The notes under the pieces were generated by a model. The model was not told where the DNA came from. It searched no databases and was given only the letters and a program-made list of their open reading frames with translations. From Archilochus colubris (Eukaryota; Chordata; Aves; Apodiformes; Trochilidae), in contig CM041085.1 in the NCBI GenBank assembly GCA_023079485.1, positions 30,737,121 to 30,801,120 on the forward strand: a stretch of DNA of 64,000 nucleotides, given 5' to 3'. Position numbers and translations under genes: made by a program. Positions within the stretch are counted from its first letter, which is position 1, and every line of letters starts with the position of its first letter. This document shows positions 28,101 to 40,100 of the stretch, piece after piece.

Positions 28101-31100
28101 CACTTTCTGTGTGTGTTTCTTTGCATTCCCTACAGAACTATAGAAAAGCTTAGAAGGGAGTTATCTTCTTCCTTATGGCTATGTGCGGCTAAAGCAGCTG
28201 TAGCTATGCTGTCTGATTCCAGCACTTGAGCACTGGAATTTTACCTTTTCCTTACTGCAACATTGGTCTGAGGATACATATGCCAATACCATAACATCTC
28301 CCTGAGCAGTGGGGCTGCTGAATCAGAGAGAATGATCACTGAAACCTCATGCTGTGGTCTGTGGCAGGCTAAGGCAGTCCCGTGGTCTCCATAACATGGC
28401 ACACAATGCAGTGTCTGCTGCCAACAGTCTCAGCCAGGTCTGCTGCCTGTGCTGGAGTTGGATTTTGAGCAAAAAGCCTTGTTGCCTTCTCCTGAGATTT
28501 ATGCAGAGACAATGCAGGAGAATGCAGGACTCAGCCACTCCACACTCTTCCTGTCTCTGTTATGACCACAGAAGTGATGACATGTGAGCTGTGAAAGGGA
28601 AGCTACTGAGTTACCTCCAGAATTCCTAGTGAATCACTAGGAAGTGAAACAACACAAACTTGTCAGTTTCATTTGCTTAGCTCAAGACCATTTCTTCTTC
28701 CTAGATATAGCCAAGTTATTCCAGTAGCAAACCAGGTGAATTTTGGTAAATATGCTGGTCACCTGCATGTACCAATGCAGAAACGAGTAATAGAGAAGAA
28801 ATTCTTCTTCTTCAAAGAAGAAGAAAGTAGAGGGTCTGACATTGCATGGAATGTTTAATGTCACCATTCTCCATTTTCTTAAGAACTATATTCTTTCTCA
28901 CACTTGTGAGTGCCTGGCAGTTTGAGAAGAACTCCAATTCTCCACCAGAATCTACAGTTCAGACAGCAGTGGCACCCTCAGATTTTTTAATATGAATTCT
29001 GCTAATCCATCTCTGGAAAACTTCTCATCCCTATCAGGCACCTATGTCCACTCTTTATTTCACTCTCTAGTCCTGTCCACTATAACTTAACATTCCTTAT
29101 CCTCTGGTCATGGTACAAAATGATGACCACATGGTATGTGATAGGAGACTGGAAAAGAGATCTGGATGGATCCAGACCAGTAAGCATACTCCAAGAGCTC
29201 AAGTAGGCACTGGCCCTGAAGCACTGCAAAATATAGGAAAAACCACACCATGTATTTGAGACTGGACAGATAGAAGCTCTCAAATAGCTAAGCTTTTGGC
29301 ATGCTATGATCTTTCACTGCTATAAACTTTTGTATTTGTCTTTTACCCCAGAAAGAAGCTTATGTTACAATTGCTTGCTTTCTTTATAACTTCAGGGAGA
29401 ATCTGTCAACAAAAAATCTAATTTCTCATGCTCCAAACTTTCATTTTAAGATACTTGATTAGTTCTCAATAAAATCATGACAGGATTGGCAGACTATCAT
29501 ATACAAATATCAACAAATGATAATTTATAGAGTTGTGGAGAGGAGGAGAAAGAAACCAGGAGGCAGTCTAGTGGATCCTACACTACAGTGAATGACTACT
29601 GCAGGACACCTAGATGAAGCAAGGTTCCCAGATAAGCCTTATCAAAATAAGAATCTCTTTCATATTACATGATACTTATGCGTAGATTCTAGTGCTGAAA
29701 CTACAATCCAGTTTAAAAATATACAGACATACGTATTGCATGCCATATTTATACAGTATCTCCAGAGAAAATAATAATTTTTAGAAAATTAAAAAAAAAA
29801 TCAGTCAAATATTTTGTAATCAAATATCTTATGTCCAGCTCTGGGCTCCTCAGTAGAAGAGGCCTGGACATATTAGAAGACCACAAGGATGATGAAGGGA
29901 TTGGAGCATCTCTGCTATGAGGAGATGCTGAAAGAACTGTGGTTATTCAGTCTGGGGAAGAGGAGGCTCAGGAGGGTCTTACCATGAAAAAGTACCTGAA
30001 GGTAGAGTTCAAAGAGGACAAAACCAGAGTCTTCTCAGCAGTGCCCAGTGACAGATCCAGAGACAACATTCACAAACTAAAACACAGGAGGTTCCCTCTG
30101 AATATCAGGAAATGCTTTCACTGTGAATGTGACTGAACACTGTCACAGGTTGCCCAGAGAGGTGTCTCCATCCTTGAAGGAATTAAAAAATTATCTGGAC
30201 ATGGTCCTGGGCAACAGGCTCTAGATGTCCCTGCTTGAGCAGAGCATTTAGGCCAGATGACCTCCAGAGGTCAACCTCAACCATTTTGTGATTCTACAAA
30301 TCTGTGATAATATTTAGGGGCACAGTTGATATATTTCAGATTATTTTTTTTTAATTGAAACAGTGACAGTAGAGGTTTTCCAAGTGAAGACACATGTTCT
30401 CTTCTAATAGCATCATACAAGAATGGAGATTTAAATTCCTTAAAAAAATATAGAAAATTGGACTTGGTTCATATGAGCAAGAATTATAGTCTTTACTACA
30501 TAAGGCAATGTTCATAAACATCATTTTTGCAAATTTAACAGAAATCTTTTTTCGATAGAAGTAAGTGTTTGGAATCATAGTATGGCAGCTTACTGTCTTG
30601 ACTATACAACCCTTTTAAGTACCTTTTTCTAATCCATTTTGACACCCATGTTGCTAAATTATTTGACTGGAAAAATGTAACGAAAAAAGTATTTGTTGGT
30701 GCACAGAGTTGGCAGTGAATCAGATATAAGATAATTGTGGAACTATGTAATCCATTCAGATTGAAAATTCATTTCTACTTTTACAAGTTTCTGTTCTGGG
30801 TATACAAACATATGTAAGATGAGACCAAATATGTAAAATTGGTGCATTAAAAAAACAAAACAAAACAAACAAGCAAACCCCCCCCCCAAAAAACAGCAAC
30901 AAAAAACCAAACAACCCCCTCAAAAAAACCAGCCAACCAAACAAAACACATTTATGTTTTTTGAAAATCATGTAAGTGAATTGGATGAGCTTGCGATCAC
31001 CATAGCTAACAGTGCAATGTATAGCAGTATCTGTTGTCTCTTTCTTCCCCCTTACTGACCTGGAATATCCATTCTGCCATAAAACTTTCCTAAGGAATTC

Positions 31101-34100
31101 TGCAGTATTTGTCCAGTTTAGATATTTAGGTTGGTAATAATACATCTTTAAGAATCTAAAAGCTAGGTATCAACACTCCACCTGTAATCAGCAAGAGACA
31201 GACACTTTTCCAGATGGCATCTTTCTTAAGATGATGTCCTAAATAAACTTTCTTGTGGACTTTTGTGTCACATAGCACTTCAACAGAGTTAAAACTGGCT
31301 CAGCTGAATCATTCCCTTAAGTGTTATGATAGATAAAAATGTTGTTTATTATAAAGAAATCCAGACATGCTTTATGTTTTTGTGACCTGCATAATTAACC
31401 TATTCTTAGTCTTGCTGTCTTCCCACTGAAATTCAGTATAAAGAAATATGTATGACAGAATGGTGGAGTCCAGGTAGCTGGAATAGAGAACTTGGCAAGA
31501 CTCTGATTCCTTAAACTCCTGGAGTCGTCATTTTCTTTTTTTCCAAAAATAAGCATTTTAAGGTGTGATCTATCAGATCTGTGTCAAGAGCCTGCTGTAC
31601 AATGACATTAGTTGGTCAGCAGATGCTAAATGAAACATTTTTTTCTGTCAAAAAGAATGGAAAGAGTAACTATCTCAGTTCCAGACGCCTACATTTAGTT
31701 AGAAGAATCCTACTTCTGAGTGGAGTATGTCTGGGTTGTTTTTGATGGGAGGCCAAGGACAAAATTTAACCCTCTCCCCCTGCCCCTGCCAGACTCAACT
31801 CGTCTGACACTGCGTTTCCTCAAGAGAGGTTGTCCACACAAATTTCTATTCAACTTCCCTCCTGATTCAGTGCTCATTTCATAAGGAATATGCATTGGAA
31901 AAGGTGGAGTAATGGTGGAAGGTTATTCCTTATTTGTATCCAGGGGGAACAGCTACTTGCATGTGCATTTTTAGAATTAAAAGGGACTTAATATCTCATG
32001 CATGAACGAGCTATGCACATATATGAACTTGCATAGTGAGCACATCTCAAAGAATCACAGTTATGCTAAGGTAAGTAACTGATTTTCAAGGTAAAATAAA
32101 TCATCTAGAGGCTAGTAATTTAATATGAAAACTCCTTCACTAGGTATCATGCAGACACATGAACCTGATAATATCTTAAGTAGATCCTTAGAGTGCGGCT
32201 CTTTTATTCTCTCTGGACTTTCTACCTGCTTTGAATTATTTTGTTTACTTCTTTGATATGTGTTGTTTTGCTTCCTCTTCTTTTCCCAATTGTTTTGTAT
32301 TGCTAGAAACTTCAAGAAATCCCAATATTTGTGATTTCTTTTATGATATTGAAGACATAAGGGTAAAATGTTCCAAAATAATGCTTGGATTGGACCTTTT
32401 GTGCTTGTTACCTGTTTTTATCTCCACTTTATTGACATTAGATTTTGAGTGATTTTATGTATATTGGTTTGCTAGGCTAAGGTTAATCTTTCCAAGCAAA
32501 GTGAATAGATAGTGAACATATAGTTTCTTACATGAGCTGATTGTAACAACCTAATTCTTCATTTTACAAATAATTTCACAGAAATATTATAAAAATAAGT
32601 AAATTTTCCAATAATAAATCTCAGACTGATTTTCATTTTCTCCAAATATATAAAAAAAATTGGTCATAGATCAATGTTTCTAATAATCTAATCTCACTTG
32701 AGATGGCTATTTTTGTATGTCTTCGGCTTTTTAGAGTAGGTGCTAGATAATACATGTGATTGTGCAAGTTATATGTGTAGACTGTGGGCTAGAAGGAGAG
32801 ATCATTCATGTATAACTGCATTACATGTACTTTTTCACATAAATTAAAATGTTTTCTAAAATATACTTTTTTAATCATCTTGGTCATGTTGAAAATTATA
32901 ATTTTTCTAGTATTAACTGAGAGAAGTTCAGAAATCTAACGGAGAATATGAAATTAACATTTAGAGGTGAAACTAGAAGACTGCAGAAGTCACTGTATTA
33001 AGAAACAAGTAACAGTTGTCACTGCAGTCAGTCAATAGTGTTTGTTGTTTGGCCCAATCCATTTAATTACCTTAATTCCACAATAACTTGTGTGTGATTT
33101 TTTTTTTTTTTTAAATTATGTAAATAGTAGGATATTTTCAAATATGTATGATCAAGGGTTCATCTCATTACATATATATATATATATATAGCTAGAGATA
33201 CACATTGATGTGAAGATTAATACTGATAGGAAAATTTTTCCCATCTTCTGAGTCCATTCCAATAAGTTTGAGTACTTTCAATAGGACTTTATTGTACTTT
33301 CTTGATCTACACAACCCCAGTGCATTGCTTAGTTCTGTGAAGATCTGAAGAGGCAAAAGCTCTGTCAGTTTCTTCATTCAACTATAGAGGTAGCACATTC
33401 CTTCAAAGAGATCCCTCTGATGTCAAATCTTTCTTTTCTTACGCTCTGATGAGCAAGTAATTCAGAAGATAATCCTGTCATCTCCAACATATTTATGCCA
33501 GCAGAGTTCTTCAGTGTAAGAGGATTTCCTGAGCAGCAGCTGCAAAAATAGCTTTCTGAGCTCTTCCAATAATTTACTGCCTGATTTTACAGAGAGTCAT
33601 TAATAGCTCATCCCTAAAAATGATGCTTGGCTCAGCATCCACCATGCATCTGTGATACTGCTGTCAGTGAACCTGTTGCAGTAGCACATATGTGTCCATG
33701 ACACATATATAAGCCATGGTTTTCAAAAGGAATAACATAATAGATTTAATTGATGTATAAACATTTTTAAAGATACTTCATTTCCTCGGGCAATGTAATT
33801 ATTCAACATTCCTGAAAAAAGGCAACTTGTTTTAGATTTAAAAGTTTATTTTTGAAAATTCTACCCTGCCTGTGCCTAAGAATTTGGACAGTTCAGCTGG
33901 TGTATAATTACATATTAAAGGACCCAAAAAGGTACCCCATTCCACTCCATAATAATATTTAACATGAAACACAGGTGTGTTTTTTAACTTTTCAAATACC
34001 AAAGGATTCTGTATTGTATAATTTTCAAATTAACTCTGTCATATCAGTTAATAAAATAATGTTTTGACTTTGAGTCTAGGCTGAAAAATTTCTTTGTAAA

Positions 34101-37100
34101 TTTAAATCCTACCCTGTTATCATATTGGAACTCTCAAACATTTTTCTCTAGTTACCTTCTTTGATGTTCTTTATCAGCTGAGTGCTCCAGTTCTGTTCAT
34201 CTCTGCAAATCAGTAAATATTGACAGAATGGTGTCAGAATAAAGTAATATTTTTAAATTCTGTTTGTAAATTTCATGCAGAAAATAAGTCACAGTGGCTT
34301 AGATAAGTATAAATAAATGTGATCAGAGGTCAACGATCCTCCTACTGAGGAAAGCACAAGCAATGTTAATTATCTTAGATAAAATTTAATGATTATGTTC
34401 TAATCTGTATGATGCTTCAAATGTGCAGTCTTCAGAAAATAGTTTACATAGATGTAAGAATATTCTTTAGGTATTTTTTTTACTGAGTCTAAGAACCACT
34501 TAGTCAAATTGTTATTTAAAAATGGTAGTTCATTAAACCTGGAGGATGTTCATGATGAGTGTCTTCGTGTCTAAGATAGTAAATTTTTATGTCAGTAACA
34601 CAAACTGAGACTTTAAAATGCTTTTATATCAATCAAGGACCACAGAACCAAGCTTGCAAGCGATAAATGATGCGATGAACTAAAAAACTGTGAAAACGTA
34701 TGAATAGATAAAATGCTTATTAGGTGTTTTTCCTTAATGTTTAATGTACTAGCATTTAAGTGGGTGGTTATTAAGGCATCTACATCCAACAAAGGAAACA
34801 AAAAATTGTCTTACTAAATAGTAAAAAAAAAAAAATATCACAGATGACTTAATGCCACTTGTTAACTTGACCTTTTCACTTACTAAATGTCAGATAAACT
34901 GCATGGAGTTTGAGAGGTATGGCTGCTCCTGTACTATTTATCTTCAGGTATTGAAGAGGTGTTCTTGATTTCAAGGGTATTCTACAACAAAATATTAAAA
35001 TTACAAATTCTACATATTATAAAATTCTTCTTCACACTGAAAAGTTCCAGCCAAAGAGGTGCACTCGCAAAGATTTATCTTAGCAAGGTGCTTCTCAGCA
35101 ACAAGAACAGAAGACATAGAAGAATAAAAGTCAGTTTCACAAAACTGAATTTATAATGCAGACTAAAAGCAATATGCAAAACATTCTGGCACACTTAATG
35201 TCTTCCTGACTTCAGGAATATCTTAAAATTTCAGTTAGTAGGATTGTTATAGGACTTTCAATCCATTAAGGTGAATAGTTTACTTTTGCATTTATGGACC
35301 TGACAGATTAACAGAGAGCTCAGCAGCCTATTTAAAGTTATAACTTTTAATGAGTGGAGTGCACTTAGTACTAAGGTTTGGGGTTTTAGTTTTTTTGATG
35401 GCTGAAGGAGTTAAAAGAATCACAGAATAACACAGAATGTTAGAGGTTGGAAAGAACCTATGGAGTTCATCTGGTCCACCTACCAGAGCAGGTTCACCTA
35501 GGACAGGTTGTTTCTTTTTACATTCTTCTACTCATAGGGGAGTAATTCAGGCTTTGCTGTTTATCTCGAAGATTCGTGATGCTATTTTTCCACACACAGA
35601 GCCAACTATCAGACCAGAAGAGTAGGAATTTTTATTCTGCTCTATGTTTAAGTGGTTTGAGAAGTTAGAAGTACTAGGAGTCTTGGCTTCTTGGGACAAT
35701 ATGTGCAGTCATGGAAATCCCATCATTGCAAAGAGCTGAAGCGGGGAAATGTAATATATGTATCTTATACTCTTTCTTAGGTACAAGCTTTTGGTGAATG
35801 TCATAGAACAGGAACATGAGCCATAGCAACCTTTTTCCAAGATGGCTCTAATATTAAGTTTAACCTCACTGCAATTGCCCAGCTAAGAACTTACCTAGCA
35901 AGCTAGCAGATATGACATCTGTGATATTTATAGTCTGTTGTGCAAATTCTGTCCAACCAACTACTGCTGTTCTGAGTAGGTCAGTAAGAGAATTAGTCGT
36001 GTTTCTTTCCTGGGGATCATGTCCGTTCCTGCACTGAAAGGAAGCAATAGGTCTACGCTTTTAAAGTTACCAAGGGAAGTTTTATTATACATGTCTGAGG
36101 CAGCCTTTAAAGAAAGAAACCATGACTGGCTCCTTCCCCAAACCAAGGTATCTTCTTAAAAGAAAAATACTTGGTTTCTCTCATTCAGTGGATGTACTTT
36201 TTTAAAAAGTGGTCCAATCTTTCTTCTCTCACGTAATGCTTGAAGCTTAATCCTTCATTTTAGGTGATTAACTCATATTATGTGGTGTTGCATTTGCTGT
36301 AATAAATCTGACAAATTTTATAGTGACATGGATTCTTTGGTTTCAAAGAATAGCTTCTGTTAACAACAGCACATATGGTTCAGTGGTTGGAAATCTGAGA
36401 CAGACACTAAACAAATAAGCTGCTCTTCAAAGCCATAAAATGGTATGGGAGATAAAGAAGCTGAATACAAATGTATTTCAGTTCTTTCTTTTTATTTTCC
36501 TTGTTAAAGTATCATCTATTATAATATTTTGCCAGATTCTGGACTTGTACCTTGATGTCAAAGACGGCCCTGAAGTCACTCAGAAAATAACATTTTTGTT
36601 TTAATTTTTTTTTGGTTTTTTTTTTTTTTCCCCAGCAATAGCTAACCAGATAATAAAATGCTGGTAAAAGATTATAAAATCTAAAATTATAAAAGATTAT
36701 AAAATCCTCTCCTGTCTCAGTTTTATTGAATTTTACTGAAAGTTGTCTCTACAGATATGTGGAAGACTAAAAGTAGATATTGAGATATATTTAAAGCACT
36801 TTAGCATTAATTTAACGTCAGATGAAAACTGCAAGGAATATCTCAGAAAGTGCAATGTCCCAAATAATCATGATTTCACCTCTGTAAAACTCATGTCTAG
36901 ATGCCAAGTTCTCCTTTTACTCTCAGGAAGTGTTTTTCAGTTAGACTGTATGAAGATAAGTGATGGAATCGGTCCAGATGTTCTTCTGGCTTTCACTACA
37001 ACTAATGAACCTGACTTCCTAAAGAGATATTAATTTCTGGACTGTATTTGTGTCTGTACTAAATTGTAGAAGGAAGACAGGCTGATGCTCAGGGAGCTAA

Positions 37101-40100
37101 AAGTGTGGACTGAACAATTTGAAAGAGACTTAGCCCGAGCACAGGTGGCAGAAACAAGCTTACAGGAGAAATACCAGGTAAGCAGTAGGGAAAATTTTGT
37201 ATGGTAAGATGTTATAATCATCATTATCTATACCATGTACTGCAGTATTTTATGCAGTCTGTATATATGCAAGTCAATACACTGTAGTTTAAAGGAATAA
37301 AGACAAAAATTGTCATGCTCTTTGTTGGTAGAGGATTTATAATGTCAGCTCCAGCCTTGCACAGATGGTTTGCTTAACACAGAGCTTTTTCTAGCAGTGT
37401 GAAGAAGGACTGTCCTAGTTAGAAGTGAGTATGTGTCTGTACAGTCCTTGCAGATCCTGCATGATGCAGCTCAGATGGGAGGTATCACTGAAGGCTGTAT
37501 GAGGTGACAGGTGGGGAGGACAGGGCAAAGAGCTTCCTTTTTAACCCCGTTCTCCAAGGTTAGTGTCTTAATTGGCAGGACAAATTTTGGCCCGAGTTTT
37601 GTCTTGAAGCTTGGCTGTTCTCTAAAAGCAGCTGCTGTCTGTCCTCGGTAGCATTTCATCCATTTGCTGGTTTATCTGTTCAATTAATATTTCCTTTCAC
37701 ATAGGGTTTAAGCACCTGATAACAGAAGGAAAGTATAAAACTCTTGCCTTTAGTTACTTAGAGGATTCTACAGTCTTCAAAAATCTTTAATAAAATATAT
37801 TCCAATGTAAATACACAAGGTTATAGTTTACTCCTTTTTTGGGAAGGATTAAGAGTTCTATCAGCCCAAGATTATTGTAGGTTGCACAAATATTGAAGAA
37901 CGTCATTCTCTGGCTCTGTGCTACATTGATTTGATTTTCTCTTTGTGCAGTCATTTAAGCATTTCAGAGTACAATATGAGCTAAAAAGGAAACAGATTGA
38001 ACTTGCAACCCAGTCATTAAGGAAAGATGGTAAATTATCACTTGATCAAGCTATGGTGAAGCAAGCGTGGGAGAGAGTTTCTTCTAGGGTAAGTTGAAAA
38101 TTATTACGCTAGATACTGTTTATTAAATGAAGGATCAGAATCTAAAATAATATAGACTCTTGCTTCCTATTGATTTTATAAGGCATTAGGAACCTAAAAA
38201 TGGACCAAATATCTAGCACTGCTAAGTTATTTTGCATTTGTTTTGACATTTATTTCATGCCTGTCTTTATTATTGGTCAGATTATGACCTTTAAGAAAAG
38301 CACTATACTTTGAGGTTTCCTTTTATTTGAAACTGTGTTAACAGTATTTAGCTGAGCTTGAAACTTGCTGATTAAAAGAAAATCATGCACAATGCCCCCT
38401 CAAAATGCAATGTATTAATGTAAATTGCTAGAGTTATCAGAGTAATTCTAATATAAATTTTTTTAAACATAACTTATAAAACTTTCTGGTTTACACTTTA
38501 TCAATGAATGAGGCTTTAATGCTGTTTTAAGCAGGTTTCAGTATTAATAAATTATTAGTAGTATTTGAGATTGTGATTTCATATTTGAGTGAAAAATCCC
38601 AAGCAAGTTTTATTGTTTGTCACAAATAAGAAGCTATTATTACCTAGTGTATAATCATGGATTTTAAAGGTTATCTATTTAGCAGAGATCTGCTTGAAAT
38701 TTTTCTGGACTTTTGAAATAATTTTCATTATTTGTCACTCCCATAACTGGGATTGCAAAATAAGACAGAGTATTTTATTTCTAAATTCTCAACTCCACAC
38801 TCCTTTGAGAGTCATCAGCACTTTATAGATAGAAAAAATGTTCAAAATAGATATAAAATTATTTTATGCAATAAAATACATTGGATGGAAGAAGGTGTCA
38901 TCCTTTGATGTGACCATGAACTAAAGAAATGCCAGATCTTTAGCTTGTCAGTTGTTCCTCAATTGCCTTTCTGGAAGAGGAATACATGAATCAGTGACTC
39001 CTCATAGAGATTTTGTTGCTGTGAGAATGCTTTAATTTCAGACTAATGTGAAGTAAGGTACCTTGGTTTAAGTCTCAAACCTATTCTGTTATTTGGGATT
39101 TTGGTCTTAAGAGTATAAAATGATTTTTCACAAGATATTTGTTTGTATAATTAAGCAAAAAAACAATCCTCTTACTTTTATTTCCCAGCTACTTGATTGG
39201 CACATACACCTCGATAAATCTCTTCCTGCACCCCTGGGTACCATAGGTACTTGGCTCTATAGAGCAGAGGCTGCTCTGAGGGAAGAAGTAACTGTTCAAC
39301 AAGCTCATGAGGAAACAGCAAATATAATACACCGGAAGCTTGAGCAACTAAAGGTAGATCTAAACGCATTCATTCTGTGTGTTATATTCCATAGGTTCTA
39401 AAGCTGCAAATAATCCATATGACACAAGACTATGAATTCCAGTTTCTGTGGGTAGCAGCATATTCATGGTAGCTAAAGCTTTTTTTTTAGTGAAGGCTTG
39501 ATGTCTTTTAGTGATGACCTGAACTGTGATATCTATGTATCATACAAGCAATATCCAAAGTTGGTTTTGAATGTTTCCACTTCTTCTATCTGAAAGGTAT
39601 TACTATTTTAAGTGTTCCATTTTCTAGGATTTCTGTTGGGTAAGAATCCATAGGGAGGTCATAAACTGGGGACATGTTTCAAAGAATATGAACATAGGTG
39701 AAACAGGAGGGTGAAAGCAAACACACTGAGCTTGCTGATATAGGAAAATAGAATGAAGTTAATTTTCATAGTGTTGTAATGAATAAGTCCTCTCAGTTGT
39801 GGTAAGCAGGAAGTTTCTCAAGATTAATTTAAATAACTTTTCCATTGGTCTTTGCTGAGTTCAAGTTCTGATTTAAAATAAAAAATGTGATCTTTGTTTG
39901 TGCATTTATGTAATATGTATGAGAAAAATAGACAGAAATTGTAGGTGAGATAGAGGAAACTGAATCACTGGATGTGACAGAAAGGAAAAAGATGATGTAT
40001 AGAAAGGCTGCACTTGTAGCAGTAAGGCTGTATTTTATATTGCTTTTTTCCTCTATCAATACTTGTGATAGTTGTGAAACTATTTGATTGCAGTTTGGGG

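Larger units (their letters stand above)
27319..37069 (+). other. SYNE1: Intron 8 (about 9.8 kb)
   Basis: Holds a G/T-rich tract (27848-27940), a TTC/GAA inverted repeat (28802-28825), a CR1 at 29838-30298 (+), an A/C-rich tract (30849-30950), a TA microsatellite (33172-33190) and a CR1 fragment at 35418-35515 (-). I looked for a further small exon between CH2 and the rod and found none convincing. Confidence 0.75.

Noticed and set aside
30756..31145. 129-codon minus-strand ORF in intron 8
   Set aside because: Its middle is low-complexity translation of the A/C-rich tract and the remainder is unremarkable.
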